Part shown: positions 34,906 through 43,481 of the stretch, in pieces
Layout: each line of letters opens with the position of its first letter
How positions within the stretch are numbered: position 1 is the stretch's first letter
Assembly (NCBI RefSeq): GCF_000952855.1
Contig: NZ_JSVU01000008.1
Location: 1 to 64,000, forward strand
Length of the DNA: 64,000 bases
DNA from: Aequorivita vladivostokensis
GTDB lineage: Bacteria; Bacteroidota; Bacteroidia; Flavobacteriales; Flavobacteriaceae
Direction: 5' to 3'
Notes under the pieces: generated by a model
The model's database searches: none
The model's input: the letters and a program-made list of their open reading frames with translations, nothing else
Told to the model about the DNA's origin: nothing
Position numbers and translations under genes: made by a program

Positions 34906-35886
34906 TTATTTATCGAATTTTTTAATAGGTTTCTTTTTGATCATGCCTCCTCGCGCATCCTTCACCGAGGTCATAATCATAAACGCTTGGGCGTCAATTT
35001 TTTCCACTTCGGTCTTTAGTTTGCTCATTTCCAAGCGCGTAATAACGGTATAAACCACATCAACCGGCTTTCGGCTTTCTCCTTCTTTTGCAAAACCATT
35101 TTCGGCCTTAAAAATAGTACAGCCTCGGCCCATTTTCTCAATAATGGCCAACCGTATTTCTTCATTCTTTTCAGAAATAATAGTAATTCCCATAAACTCT
35201 TCAATACCGTCAATTACAAAATCCACCGTTTTTGAGGCCGCGAAATAGGTAAGGATCGCGTACAACGCAATTTCAGTGGAAAGGAAATAGGCCGCAGTCA
35301 TGAAAATTACGACGTTGAATATCATAATTACATTCCCCACAGTTAGACTTGTCTTTCGGCTTATGTATATCGCCAAAATCTCAGTGCCATCTATAATGGC
35401 GCCGCCCCGTATAGCCAACCCTATACCCAATCCTAGAAAAAGTCCACCGAAGGAAGCCACCAAAATTTTATCGTCAGTCATTACCGGATAGGGAATCAAC
35501 GCAACGGCAATGGCCAAAAGCAGAATGCCCAACACACTTTTTATTGCAAATCTTCTCCCTACGGAAAAATATGCCAGGGCCAAAAACGGAAGATTGAAAC
35601 ATATCAATAACAGCGGAAATGAAATACCTGCAAGCTCGTTTACCATTAACGAAATACCCGTTACCCCGCCATCAATAAAGCTGTTTGGCATTAAAAAACC
35701 CCTAAGTCCAAAGGCTGCCGAAACAACCCCTAAAAGAAGATAGAAGAAATCCCAAATCTCGTGGATCACCTCCACTTCCAGATTTTTTACGCGTTTGTCG
35801 AAAGGCTCCGTAACCTGGGACGGTTTCCGGTGCTTTTGACGGTTTTTTACTACGTTTACTATTATATTCTTAAAGAATGGATTCAA
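34906..35886 (-). CDS. YitT family membrane protein (DUF161/DUF2179)
   Basis: 326 residues. N-terminal part is basic and soluble, followed by five to six helices with the YitT core (GFLMPNSFIDGGVTGISLMVNEL, GGLFLGLGIGLAIRGGAIIDGTEILAIYISRKT). The C-terminal DUF2179 domain (GMTVF-like region GCTIFKAENGF, then VVYTVITRLEMSKLKTEVEKIDAQAFM) is intact. Function not established. It lies between the two tRNA-Val genes on the same strand. Confidence 0.88.
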   Translation of the reverse strand: MNPFFKNIIVNVVKNRQKHRKPSQVTEPFDKRVKNLEVEVIHEIWDFFYLLLGVVSAAFGLRGFLMPNSFIDGGVTGISLMVNELAGISFPLLLICFNLPFLALAYFSVGRRFAIKSVLGILLLAIAVALIPYPVMTDDKILVASFGGLFLGLGIGLAIRGGAIIDGTEILAIYISRKTSLTVGNVIMIFNVVIFMTAAYFLSTEIALYAILTYFAASKTVDFVIDGIEEFMGITIISEKNEEIRLAIIEKMGRGCTIFKAENGFAKEGESRKPVDVVYTVITRLEMSKLKTEVEKIDAQAFMIMTSVKDARGGMIKKKPIKKFDK

Positions 35887-35961
35887 AAGTTCTTCTTTTT
35901 GTTAATGATGCAGCCAAAGTTAAACTTATTCCCCCTAATAGGAAACCTTAGATAATACAAT

Positions 35962-35997
35962 AAAAAAAGCCGAAGCAAAAAACTTCGGCCTTTTAAA
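35962..35997 (-). terminator. Terminator downstream of tRNA-Val (TAC)
   Basis: GCCGAAG and CTTCGGC form a stem with a CAAAAAA loop. On the minus strand it is followed by a T-run (complement of AAAAAAA 35962-35968) and ends the tRNA-Val transcript before the YitT gene. Run-on in the plus direction also meets a short T stretch. Confidence 0.75.
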
Positions 35998-36000
35998 AAC

Positions 36001-36078
36001 TGGTGGGCGATGAGGGGTTCGAACCCCCGACCCCCTCGGTGTAAACGAGGTGCTCTGAACCAGCTGAGCTAATCGCCC
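36001..36078 (-). tRNA. tRNA-Val (TAC)
   Basis: Minus strand: acceptor GGGCGAT pairs with ATCGCCC; anticodon stem CCTCG/CGAGG with loop TTTACAC, anticodon TAC (reads GUA/GUG, valine). T-arm GGGGGTTCGAACCCC. The CCA end is encoded (36003-36001), unlike the tRNA-Val (GAC) 1.1 kb away. Confidence 0.93.
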
Positions 36079-36143
36079 TCATTGTTTAGAGGATGCAAAT
36101 ATAAGTTAGTTTTTAATTCCCGCAAACATTTATTTAAAAAATA

Positions 36144-37316
36144 TCACAAAACTTCGGCCACCACAAAAGTACTTCCGCCTACAAACACTAAGTCCTGAGG
36201 CAGTGCGGCTTTTAAAGCAGCTTCGTAAGCTTTTGATACAGAAATATATTCCTGGCCAATCAACCCAAAACCCCTTGCCCGAGATAGTAAAAGGGAAGCA
36301 TCCAAACCGCGGGGGATATTCGGTCTGCAGAAATAATAGATAGCATCTTTCGGAAAAAGGGGCAATATGGAAGCCAAATCCTTATCATTTACAACCCCCA
36401 GTATAATGTGAAGGTTCTGAAAATCTTCGCTCGCAAGCTGATCCAAGACTATTTGCAGACCTTCCCTATTGTGGGCCGTATCGCAAATCACCTTTGGCGC
36501 CTGTCCTAAAATCTGCCATCGTCCCATCAATCCCGTATTTTTAACGGTATTCATTAAGCCTTTTTGAATATTTTCTTCTGAAATATTCCAGCCTTTTTTT
36601 TGAAGCATTCGCAGGATGGAAATTACGGTCCTTATGTTTTTCTGCTGATAGGAACCTTTCAAATCTGAAGAATAGGTAGAAGCATCATTCATTTCGGCAA
36701 AAACAATTGGAGCGTTTCTTTCTAAAGCAATTTCCTCAAAGACCCGCTTCGTTTCCGGCGAGGTTTCTCCAATAATAACGGGCACCCGATCCTTAATTAT
36801 TCCAGCTTTTTCTACTGCAACTTTTTCCAAGGTATCTCCCAAAAACTGGGTGTGATCCAAACCTATATTGGTAATTACCGAAACTTCGGGAGCTATGATA
36901 TTGGTGCTGTCCAGTCTACCGCCCATGCCTACTTCAACAATGGCGATATCCACATTTTCACTTCTGAAATATTCAAACGCCAAACCTACGGTCATTTCAA
37001 AAAAAGAGAGTTGATTGCTCTCAAAAAAAGGCCTGTGGTTTTGAACAAAGTTTGAAACGTATTGTTCTGAAATCATTTGCCCATTAATCTTTATCCGCTC
37101 CCTAAAATCCTTTAAGTGCGGAGATGTATATAACCCGGTTTTATAGCCCGCTTCTTGAAAAACAGAAGCCAGCATATGGCTAGTACTACCTTTGCCATTG
37201 GTGCCGGCTACGTGAATACTTTTAAAACTCTTTTCGGGATTCTTTAAATACTTGGCAAGATTGAGGGTTGCGGCCAAATCTGCTTTATAGGCAGACTGCC
37301 CCACCCTTTGGTACAT
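36144..37316 (-). CDS. folC: Bifunctional folylpolyglutamate synthase/dihydrofolate synthase
   Basis: At least 390 residues. ATP loop HVAGTNGKGSTSHMLASV, folate-binding TSPHLKDFRERIKING, VEVGMGGRLDSTN and the C-terminal domain (ICDTAHNREGLQ, HIILGVVNDKD) are those of FolC. It makes dihydrofolate and adds glutamates. Start problem: the first ATG (37316) begins at MYQRVGQSAYK, yet the same frame upstream reads NYSETIAWLFAQLP, the conserved N-terminal segment of FolC, with no stop and no ATG, GTG or TTG near. The natural start may be ATT at 37361-37359, giving about 405 residues. Downstream of tonB on the same strand. Confidence 0.92.
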   Translation of the reverse strand: MYQRVGQSAYKADLAATLNLAKYLKNPEKSFKSIHVAGTNGKGSTSHMLASVFQEAGYKTGLYTSPHLKDFRERIKINGQMISEQYVSNFVQNHRPFFESNQLSFFEMTVGLAFEYFRSENVDIAIVEVGMGGRLDSTNIIAPEVSVITNIGLDHTQFLGDTLEKVAVEKAGIIKDRVPVIIGETSPETKRVFEEIALERNAPIVFAEMNDASTYSSDLKGSYQQKNIRTVISILRMLQKKGWNISEENIQKGLMNTVKNTGLMGRWQILGQAPKVICDTAHNREGLQIVLDQLASEDFQNLHIILGVVNDKDLASILPLFPKDAIYYFCRPNIPRGLDASLLLSRARGFGLIGQEYISVSKAYEAALKAALPQDLVFVGGSTFVVAEVL

Positions 37317-37498
37317 GGGCAGCTGTGCAAAAAGCCACGCGATGGTTTCTGAATAGTTAATGGCGGAAATTGTTAATATTATTTTTGACTTTTCTTTTTT
37401 GTAATCCTTGGCTATAATAATAGGCAGGGCACTAGAAAAGCATTCTTGCTTAAGGGTTAAAGATAAATAAAAAACGAGATTTTTTTAAGAGCAATCTA

Positions 37499-38317
37499 CT
37501 ACTGCGAGAGGCTGAACCTATAAATAATTTTACCTATTTGTTTGGCGGGGGCTTTATCATCAGAATTAAACTTTGTGGCTAAAGCGGCTCTTTTTGCAGG
37601 CTCCAATAAACAACGGGAGTTGTTGGTTGTTCCGCGCACACCGGGGGTTGCGCTAATCACTCTTCCACTGCGGTCCACTTCTATGCTAACCACAACCGTT
37701 CCAGCCTCGTTGCAATCCTGTACAAACTTTTCCTTATTCAGCGCTTTTCTTCCACCGAGTAAATAATTACCATCGCCATCCAAACCTTTGCCGGTGCCGT
37801 AATACGCACTTGCGTTGGGATCGCCCTCGGGGCTTCCCTTGTCACCCGGGTTTTTATCGTCGCCCTCGCCTCCTTTTGCGGTTCCGTCACTTTTTGGGCC
37901 GTTCAAAATGCTTGAAAGGGCATCAGTTGTTGATTTATCTGGTTTTGGATCGGGTTTTTTTACTTCTTTTTTAGGCTGTTCCTTTACCGGGGTTTCAGTT
38001 TGCTCTTTTTTGGGTTTTTCCTTTTTAATTACTGGCGCATCTTCATTGTCTTGTGTAACAACTTCTTCCTTAATCTCAGACTTGGGCTGTGAAACCGGTT
38101 GAGCTGTGGTTTTTTGTGGTGCGGACTGAATTTTTTCAGTGGGTTGTATATTTCCACTACCAGTATCGGTAGTGCCAAAATTTACCGCTATGCCCTGCTC
38201 CAAAGGCGGATCCATATATTTCATCCCCACATAAAACAAAAGAATAAGAATGATTACATGCACGATTACCGTGATGGTCATACTTTTTCGTTTATGTTCT
38301 GTATCTAATAAATTCAA
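37499..38317 (-). CDS. TonB-like energy transducer
   Basis: 272 residues. Short cytoplasmic N terminus, one membrane helix (MTITVIVHVIILILLFYVGMKYM region), then a long Pro/Lys/Glu/Gln-rich periplasmic spacer and a glycine-rich segment. The C-terminal domain (EAGTVVVSIEVDRSGRVI, NSRCLLEPAKRAALATKF, GKIIYRFSL) matches TonB/TolA-like C termini of Bacteroidota. It is the third gene after exbB and exbD and should pass the proton-motive force to outer-membrane receptors such as the one at 17.2 kb, or act in a Tol-like role. Confidence 0.85.
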   Translation of the reverse strand: MNLLDTEHKRKSMTITVIVHVIILILLFYVGMKYMDPPLEQGIAVNFGTTDTGSGNIQPTEKIQSAPQKTTAQPVSQPKSEIKEEVVTQDNEDAPVIKKEKPKKEQTETPVKEQPKKEVKKPDPKPDKSTTDALSSILNGPKSDGTAKGGEGDDKNPGDKGSPEGDPNASAYYGTGKGLDGDGNYLLGGRKALNKEKFVQDCNEAGTVVVSIEVDRSGRVISATPGVRGTTNNSRCLLEPAKRAALATKFNSDDKAPAKQIGKIIYRFSLSQ

Positions 38318-38339
38318 GATTTAAAATTTAAGATTCAAA

Positions 38340-38394
38340 ATTTTGGGTTTTGGGGTTTTGAGTTTCAAGTTTCAGGTTTCGGGTTTCAGGTTAA
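38340..38394. repeat. 7-bp periodic repeat TTTCAGG in the exbD-tonB spacer
   Basis: TTTCAAG, TTTCAGG, TTTCGGG, TTTCAGG in direct succession, preceded by GGGTTTTGGGGTTTTGAG. The unit length of seven bases equals that of the TTTGGAA and GGGATTT arrays elsewhere. It lies in the 174-base spacer between exbD and tonB, which has no gene. Confidence 0.6.
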
Positions 38395-38451
38395 AATTTG
38401 TGAAGTTTATAAAATCAAAATACTTTTTCAAAAAAACCATTTTCAAAATCT

Positions 38452-38476
38452 GGGCACGCGCTAAATCGCGAGCCTA
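38452..38476. repeat. 28-bp palindrome family, decayed copy 3
   Basis: On the minus strand GTAGGCTCGCGATTTAGCGC, then GTGCC, recognisable as the same element as at 11-38 and 21552-21579, with several mismatches that weaken the stem. Lies 15 bases past the exbD stop on the minus strand. Confidence 0.65.
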
Positions 38477-38491
38477 CTGATATTGCAAACC

Positions 38492-38884
38492 TTAATTAGG
38501 CCTAACGGCGAGCACCACTTTAAAATTGTTGCGGTTTGCAATATCCATCACAAAAACGGCATCTTCAATGGGCACTCCCTCTTCGGCGCGTAGAATGATG
38601 GTAGGCTCTTCCTGCCCCGCGAGCGTTTTTTTCAATTCGCTCTCTATGCTGTATTCGCTTACTCGCTCCTTATCTACGTAATAAGCCCCGTCTTTTGTAA
38701 TACTCACGGAAGCTTTTTGCACATTTGACGTTTTCCCCTTTGCTTTCGGAAGTATCAAATCCAAAGCATCGGGCGTTATCGCTGGCGAAGTGAGCAGGAA
38801 AAACACCAATAACAGAAACACAATGTCTGTCATGGAACTCATGCTGAACTCGGCGCTTACTTTATTTCTTCCTCTTAAGTTCAT
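38492..38884 (-). CDS. ExbD/TolR biopolymer transport protein
   Basis: 130 residues. A short N-terminal cytoplasmic stretch, one helix with the functional aspartate region (FSMSSMTDIVFLLLVFFLLTSP: Asp in the helix), then a periplasmic domain ending AVRPN. With ExbB it forms the proton channel of the Ton/Tol motor. The ATG overlaps the exbB stop by one base (TAATG). Confidence 0.93.
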   Translation of the reverse strand: MNLRGRNKVSAEFSMSSMTDIVFLLLVFFLLTSPAITPDALDLILPKAKGKTSNVQKASVSITKDGAYYVDKERVSEYSIESELKKTLAGQEEPTIILRAEEGVPIEDAVFVMDIANRNNFKVVLAVRPN

Positions 38885-39582
38885 TAAGCAGGTTCATTTA
38901 AAATGTCAAGGAAATCAACAGCCGTGGCTTCCATTTGGTGTACCACTTTATCTGTCTTTACAACCAAATGGTTGTAGCCCATATAGGCAATAATACCCAC
39001 AATCAAACCTGCAACCGTCGTAGTCATTGCCGTGTAAATACCTTCGGCAAGACTTCCCATTTCGGCCTGGCCGCTACTGGTGGCTAGTTGATGGAAAGCC
39101 AAGACCATCCCGATTACGGTTCCTAAGAAACCAATCATAGGGGCTGCTCCCGCTATAGTTGCTAAAACACTTACGTTTTTTTCGAGTCTGTACACTTCCA
39201 AACGCCCTGCATTTTCAATGGCAGTGTTTATGTCTTCCAAAGGACTTCCTATTCGGGAAATTCCTTTTTCGGTCAAATGTGAAACCGGTGTATTATTCTG
39301 CGCGCATAACACTTTTGCAGCTTGGATATTTCCTTTAGCAACATGGTCTCGTATTTGGTTCATAAAGTTGCTGTCCATTTTGGAAGCAGCTTTAATGGCA
39401 AATAAACGTTCAAAATAAATATACACAGCAACAAACAACAGTACAAAAAGTACCATTATTATTATTTGTCCTGCCACTCCTCCATTTAAAAGGAGGTCCA
39501 TTATGGATAGCGTTTTTTCTTCAGAAATTGGTTCAAGATCCTGTGCTACCTCTGCACCCTCTTGAATAAAGAAGTTTAACAT
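38884..39582 (-). CDS. MotA/TolQ/ExbB proton channel protein
   Basis: 232 residues. Three membrane helices: the first near GGVAGQIIIMVLFVLLFVAVYIYF, the second and third around IAGAAPMIGFLGTVIGMVLAF and TVAGLIVGIIAYMGYNHLV, containing the conserved GTVxGM motif of ExbB/TolQ. First gene of the exbB-exbD-tonB-like set. Its start is 48 bases after the NhaD stop, so the set may be co-transcribed with nhaD. Confidence 0.93.
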   Translation of the reverse strand: MLNFFIQEGAEVAQDLEPISEEKTLSIMDLLLNGGVAGQIIIMVLFVLLFVAVYIYFERLFAIKAASKMDSNFMNQIRDHVAKGNIQAAKVLCAQNNTPVSHLTEKGISRIGSPLEDINTAIENAGRLEVYRLEKNVSVLATIAGAAPMIGFLGTVIGMVLAFHQLATSSGQAEMGSLAEGIYTAMTTTVAGLIVGIIAYMGYNHLVVKTDKVVHQMEATAVDFLDILNEPA

Positions 39583-39630
39583 AAAAAAGGTTTTGTTTTA
39601 GTGAATAACGGTATAAGATTTCAGAAATTG

Positions 39631-41010
39631 TTAGGCATTGTGAAATAGCACTCTTTCTATTAAAAGGAATACCCCCGCACCAGCTATAAACCCTATGAAT
39701 GCGAGCCAGGTAATCTTTTTAAGATACCAGATAAAGTCTATACGCTCCATACCCATTGCGGCCACACCGGCTGCGGAACCTATGATAAGCATACTTCCAC
39801 CCGTTCCGGCCGAGTAGGCTATAAAATGCCATAAAACGGAGTCCATCGGCAGGTCGTACATTCCCATAGATGCGGCTACCAGCGGCACATTGTCTATTAT
39901 TGCGGATAAAATACCCAGCAAAATAACCACCACGTCCTGATTTGGTATGGCATTCTGCAATACTTCGGCCAGATAGCGCAAGGTTCCTACCTCTTCCCCA
40001 TTTACAACGCCATATACAAGACTTTCCAATCCTGCAACTGCCATCAAAATACCGAGGAAGAAAAGGATACTCGAAATTTCAATACGTGATAGCGCTTTGT
40101 GTGCGGAATACAGGTGTCTTCTTTCCTTGCTGAAATCTTCTTCGGGATGGATATATTCCGAAACAAGCCATACCACACCCAATGCGAGCATCATCCCCAT
40201 ATAGGGCGGAAGATGCGTCAAGGTCTTGAATACCGGTACGGAAACAATCATTCCCAACCCCAAAAAGAGCATCGTTCTACTACTTAAAAGAGCCTCCTCT
40301 GCTTTGTCCTCACGGGCATCTACATCTATCATTCCGCGGAAGGCGGGCATATAGCTGGCAATAACGAAAGGCAACGCAAAACAAACGATGGACGGTATCA
40401 CCACATATTCAATAAGGCCTGCCGCAGATACTTTTTTCGCAATCCATAACATGGTTGTTGTAACATCGCCAATTGGAGACCAAGCGCCACCGGCATTTGC
40501 CGCAATAACTACCATAGCCGCATACCATAAACGGTCCTCTCTTCGGTGAATCAATTTTCTTAATAGTGTAATCAATACGATGGTTGCGGTAAGGTTATCA
40601 ATAATTGCCGAAAGGAAGAACGCCAATATCCCGATAATCCATAGAAGCTTTCGCTTGCTTTTGGTTTTCACGGCACTCTTTAATACTTCAAAACCGCGAT
40701 GAAGGTCAATAATCTCCACAATGGTCATCGCTCCAATTAGGAAAATAAGGATTTCGGCGGTTTTCCCCAAATGGTGAAGCAAGGTACCTTCAAAACCTTC
40801 CATGGCGTGTTCGCCGCCAGAAAGAAAATTGAACGCCTGCTCTTCTGTATTTATTACATCAAACCATCCGCTGGTAAAACCAATTGCCAAAACTGCCCAA
40901 ATAAGCGATGCCATTATAAGTGCCGGGACCGTTTTGTCCAGTTTTAAAGGGTGTTCCAAAGTGATGGAAAGATATCCTATTACAAAGATTAAAATGATTA
41001 TTGATTCCAT
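39631..41010 (-). CDS. nhaD: NhaD family sodium/proton antiporter
   Basis: 459 residues with about 12 membrane helices. Family markers include the repeated LSAIIDNLTATIVLITLLRKL and ILSAIIDNVPLVAASMGMY segments (paired IDN motifs of the ArsB/NhaD ion transporter superfamily), ANAGGAWSPIGDVTTTMLW and GTGGSMLIIGSAAGVAAMG. It expels Na+ (or Li+) in exchange for protons. Common in marine and halophilic bacteria. Follows the glutamate dehydrogenase gene at 22 bases. Confidence 0.93.
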   Translation of the reverse strand: MESIIILIFVIGYLSITLEHPLKLDKTVPALIMASLIWAVLAIGFTSGWFDVINTEEQAFNFLSGGEHAMEGFEGTLLHHLGKTAEILIFLIGAMTIVEIIDLHRGFEVLKSAVKTKSKRKLLWIIGILAFFLSAIIDNLTATIVLITLLRKLIHRREDRLWYAAMVVIAANAGGAWSPIGDVTTTMLWIAKKVSAAGLIEYVVIPSIVCFALPFVIASYMPAFRGMIDVDAREDKAEEALLSSRTMLFLGLGMIVSVPVFKTLTHLPPYMGMMLALGVVWLVSEYIHPEEDFSKERRHLYSAHKALSRIEISSILFFLGILMAVAGLESLVYGVVNGEEVGTLRYLAEVLQNAIPNQDVVVILLGILSAIIDNVPLVAASMGMYDLPMDSVLWHFIAYSAGTGGSMLIIGSAAGVAAMGMERIDFIWYLKKITWLAFIGFIAGAGVFLLIERVLFHNA

Positions 41011-41032
41011 AATAAATGCTGATTGTTGAAAA

Positions 41033-42259
41033 TTATAATAGTTGCTTTAAAGCTATTTCAAAAGCGGTTTTGCTAATGTTAGTTTTTGTACTGTTGTTAT
41101 CAAATATATTTTGAATTGCGTTTTTAATCGTGATTGAGGTATCGTTAAAAATAGCCTCATCCGTCATCTGAACTTTACGCTCCATAAAATATGCAAAAAC
41201 ACGGGCCATCCCGCAATTACTTATAAAATCTGGTATCAAACTTACGCGCTCATCGGTAAATTCCATAATGGGTCCAAAGAAAATTTCCTTATCGGCAAAG
41301 GGAACATTGGCTCCACAACTTATTACCTCAAGGCCGGTTTCTATCATTTGCGAAATCTGTTCTTTAGTAATCAAGCGCGATGCGGCGCAGGGCGCAAAAA
41401 TTTCCGTTTCCAGTTTCCAGATTTTTTCATTTATTTCATCAAAAGGAATCATCTTATCGGCAACCAAGGTATTGCCATCCTTTTTAAGAAAAAGTTGTTT
41501 GATCTCTTCAAAAGAAAAACCGTCCTTATCGATTATTCCGCCGTCGCGATCAATTATGCCCACAACCTTGGCGCCCATTTGCGAAAGATAGTATGCCGCG
41601 GCTGCCCCCACATTTCCGAAACCTTGCACGATGGCGCGTTTACCTTTTACATTGCCGCCGTAAATATCGTAATAATGGCGCACGGCTTCTGCCACGCCAT
41701 AGCCTGTAATCATATCGGCCACGGTATATTTTCTGGAAACATCTGGTGAAAAATTCACGTTCTCCAAAACTTTTATAACACCTTGGCGCAACTGCCCAAT
41801 TCTGTTGATTTTATCTGCTTCCGTTGGGGAAAAATGTCCGTTAAAAACGCCTTCCTGCGGGTGCCAAACAGCACTCTGCTCCGTCATCGGGATTACTTCG
41901 TGTATTTCATCAACATTCAGATCGCCGCCGGTGCCGTAATAGGCTTTCAGCAAAGGCGAAACTGCCTTAAACCAGCGTTCCAAAACACCTTTTTTTCGAG
42001 GATCGGAAGGATCAAAGTTGATACCGCTTTTGGCTCCACCAATTGCGGGCCCGGCCACGGTAAACTTCACTTCCATTGTTTTGGCAAGCGAGAGCACTTC
42101 ATTGGCATCAAGCCCTTTTCGCATACGCGTTCCGCCCCCCGCAGCACCGCCGCGCAAGGAGTTTATGACCGTCCAGCCTTCGGCCTCGGTTTCGGGATCA
42201 TTCCAATGAAAAACTATTTCGGGATCTTTTTCTTCGTACTTTTTGAGTAATTCCTTCAT
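41033..42259 (-). CDS. Glu/Leu/Phe/Val dehydrogenase family protein
   Basis: 408 residues. ELFV dimerisation domain (GGGTRMRKGLDANEVLSLAKTMEVKFTVAGPAIGGAKSGINFDP, with the catalytic lysine in the GGAKSG loop), then a NAD(P)-binding domain (VQGFGNVGAAAAYYLSQMGAKVVGIID). It oxidatively deaminates glutamate or a branched amino acid. CGANVPFAD is typical of the family's C terminus. Exact substrate not determined. Expected to start its own transcript at the -7 box at 42317-42310 and may continue into nhaD. Confidence 0.9.
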   Translation of the reverse strand: MKELLKKYEEKDPEIVFHWNDPETEAEGWTVINSLRGGAAGGGTRMRKGLDANEVLSLAKTMEVKFTVAGPAIGGAKSGINFDPSDPRKKGVLERWFKAVSPLLKAYYGTGGDLNVDEIHEVIPMTEQSAVWHPQEGVFNGHFSPTEADKINRIGQLRQGVIKVLENVNFSPDVSRKYTVADMITGYGVAEAVRHYYDIYGGNVKGKRAIVQGFGNVGAAAAYYLSQMGAKVVGIIDRDGGIIDKDGFSFEEIKQLFLKKDGNTLVADKMIPFDEINEKIWKLETEIFAPCAASRLITKEQISQMIETGLEVISCGANVPFADKEIFFGPIMEFTDERVSLIPDFISNCGMARVFAYFMERKVQMTDEAIFNDTSITIKNAIQNIFDNNSTKTNISKTAFEIALKQLL

Positions 42260-42309
42260 TAAATGTGGAGAGTTAAGGCACTGCTTCGCTAAGCTCCGTA
42301 GTGTGAGGA

Positions 42310-42317
42310 CAAATATA
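42310..42317 (-). promoter_or_regulatory. -7 box (TATATTTG) of the glutamate dehydrogenase gene
   Basis: TATATTTG on the minus strand, 50 bases before the ATG. The leader contains TTAGCGAAGCAGTGCC, part of a REP-like sequence (GCTTCGCTAAGC palindrome near 42283-42294). Confidence 0.5.
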
Positions 42318-42355
42318 AAAAACTTGTGAGGGTTTAGATTTATTTTAAGTGAAAT

Positions 42356-43438
42356 TTATGGATAGAATATTTTCCCCGAGGAATGATTTTTTGAAGCTCC
42401 CGTAACGCTGGCCAAACAATTCACCTCACCTCGAAGTTTCAGTACGCCCAAAAGTCCAAAAATCAGGGCCTCTTTGTATTCTACGATGTCAGAGGAAGGA
42501 ATAACAACCTCAACCGAAGCGAGCTTTTTCAATCTTTCAATCAAAAAAGAATTGTACGCCCCGCCTCCAGTGATTAAAACGGAAGCACTTGTACTGAGCG
42601 AAGTCGAAGTATCTGAAAATTGATGGGCAAGTTGCACGGCAATATGTTCCGTAAACGTCCGCAACACGTCTTCTGAAGAATTATTGTAAGTATCCAGAAG
42701 TGGAAAAATGTGTTCTTTTACCCATTCCAAACCCAAGGATTTCGGCGGTTTTTCAGCATAAAAAGAAAGCGTGTTCAATTTTTGAAGCAATTCTTCATTC
42801 ACTTTTCCCGAAGCGGCCAGTTTTCCAGCTTCGTCAAAATCCTGCCCGAGTTTTTCGGCATAATGATTTAAAACAATATTCACTGGGCAGATATCATACG
42901 CAATCTGTTCGCCGTTTTTTTCAAAAGAACAATTTGCAAAACCGCCCAGATTCAAACAATAATCGTATTCCGAAAAAAGCAACTTATCTCCTATGGGCAC
43001 CAGCGGCGCGCCCTGTCCGCCTAACTCCACATCCTGCACCCTAAAATCGCAGACCACGGTTTGGCCGAGCATTTTTGAAATGCGTGGCAGATTGCCTATC
43101 TGATACGTAAATCCCCTTTCGGGCTGGTGCAAAATGGTATGACCGTGGCTGCAGACCGCGTCAATTTCCTGCACATTGTTTTTTCTAATGAATTTTGAAA
43201 TTTCCTCGGAAAGCCTTTCGGTATATTTAAAATCGAGGCGCTCCAGCTTTTCTTCGGAATAATTAATGGCATCGCGCAGCTCGTCCTTCCAAAATGAAGA
43301 ATACGGTACGGTTTCAGCAGTGATGATTTCAAACTTCCATTGTGCTTCGGAATACGTAAAAACAATTTCCGCCAAATCAATCCCATCCAGCGAAGTGCCG
43401 CTCATTACGCCAACAATATGATATTTCTGTTTTTTCAA
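42356..43438 (-). CDS. anmK: Anhydro-N-acetylmuramic acid kinase
   Basis: 360 residues. AnmK motifs: GVMSGTSLDGIDLAEI at the N terminus, CSHGHTILHQPERGFTYQIGN, DFRVQDVELGGQGAPLVPIGD and TGGGAYNSF. It phosphorylates anhydro-MurNAc from cell-wall turnover to MurNAc-6-phosphate. The frame starts with TTG (43438-43436); no ATG precedes GVMSGTS except this, so TTG is the best start. Residues 276-285 (DTSTSLSTSA) are encoded by a REP-like sequence containing TTCGACTTCGCTCAGT, an apparent in-frame insertion before the SVLITGGG strand. Confidence 0.92.
   Translation of the reverse strand: MKKQKYHIVGVMSGTSLDGIDLAEIVFTYSEAQWKFEIITAETVPYSSFWKDELRDAINYSEEKLERLDFKYTERLSEEISKFIRKNNVQEIDAVCSHGHTILHQPERGFTYQIGNLPRISKMLGQTVVCDFRVQDVELGGQGAPLVPIGDKLLFSEYDYCLNLGGFANCSFEKNGEQIAYDICPVNIVLNHYAEKLGQDFDEAGKLAASGKVNEELLQKLNTLSFYAEKPPKSLGLEWVKEHIFPLLDTYNNSSEDVLRTFTEHIAVQLAHQFSDTSTSLSTSASVLITGGGAYNSFLIERLKKLASVEVVIPSSDIVEYKEALIFGLLGVLKLRGEVNCLASVTGASKNHSSGKIFYP
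42585..42613. repeat. In-frame REP-like insertion inside anmK
   Basis: On the coding strand ATACTTCGACTTCGCTCAGT followed by ACAAGTGC. ACTT and AAGT ends give a partial inverted repeat. It encodes Ser/Thr-rich DTSTSLSTSA at a surface loop position ahead of the conserved LITGGGAYN. The sequence type (TTCGACTxCGCTCA) is also part of the composite repeat at 2180-2216 and resembles 62468-62482. Confidence 0.6.
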
Positions 43439-43481
43439 ATAATTTTAATTTACAGATATGAAAGATACATTTGAAAAGCTT

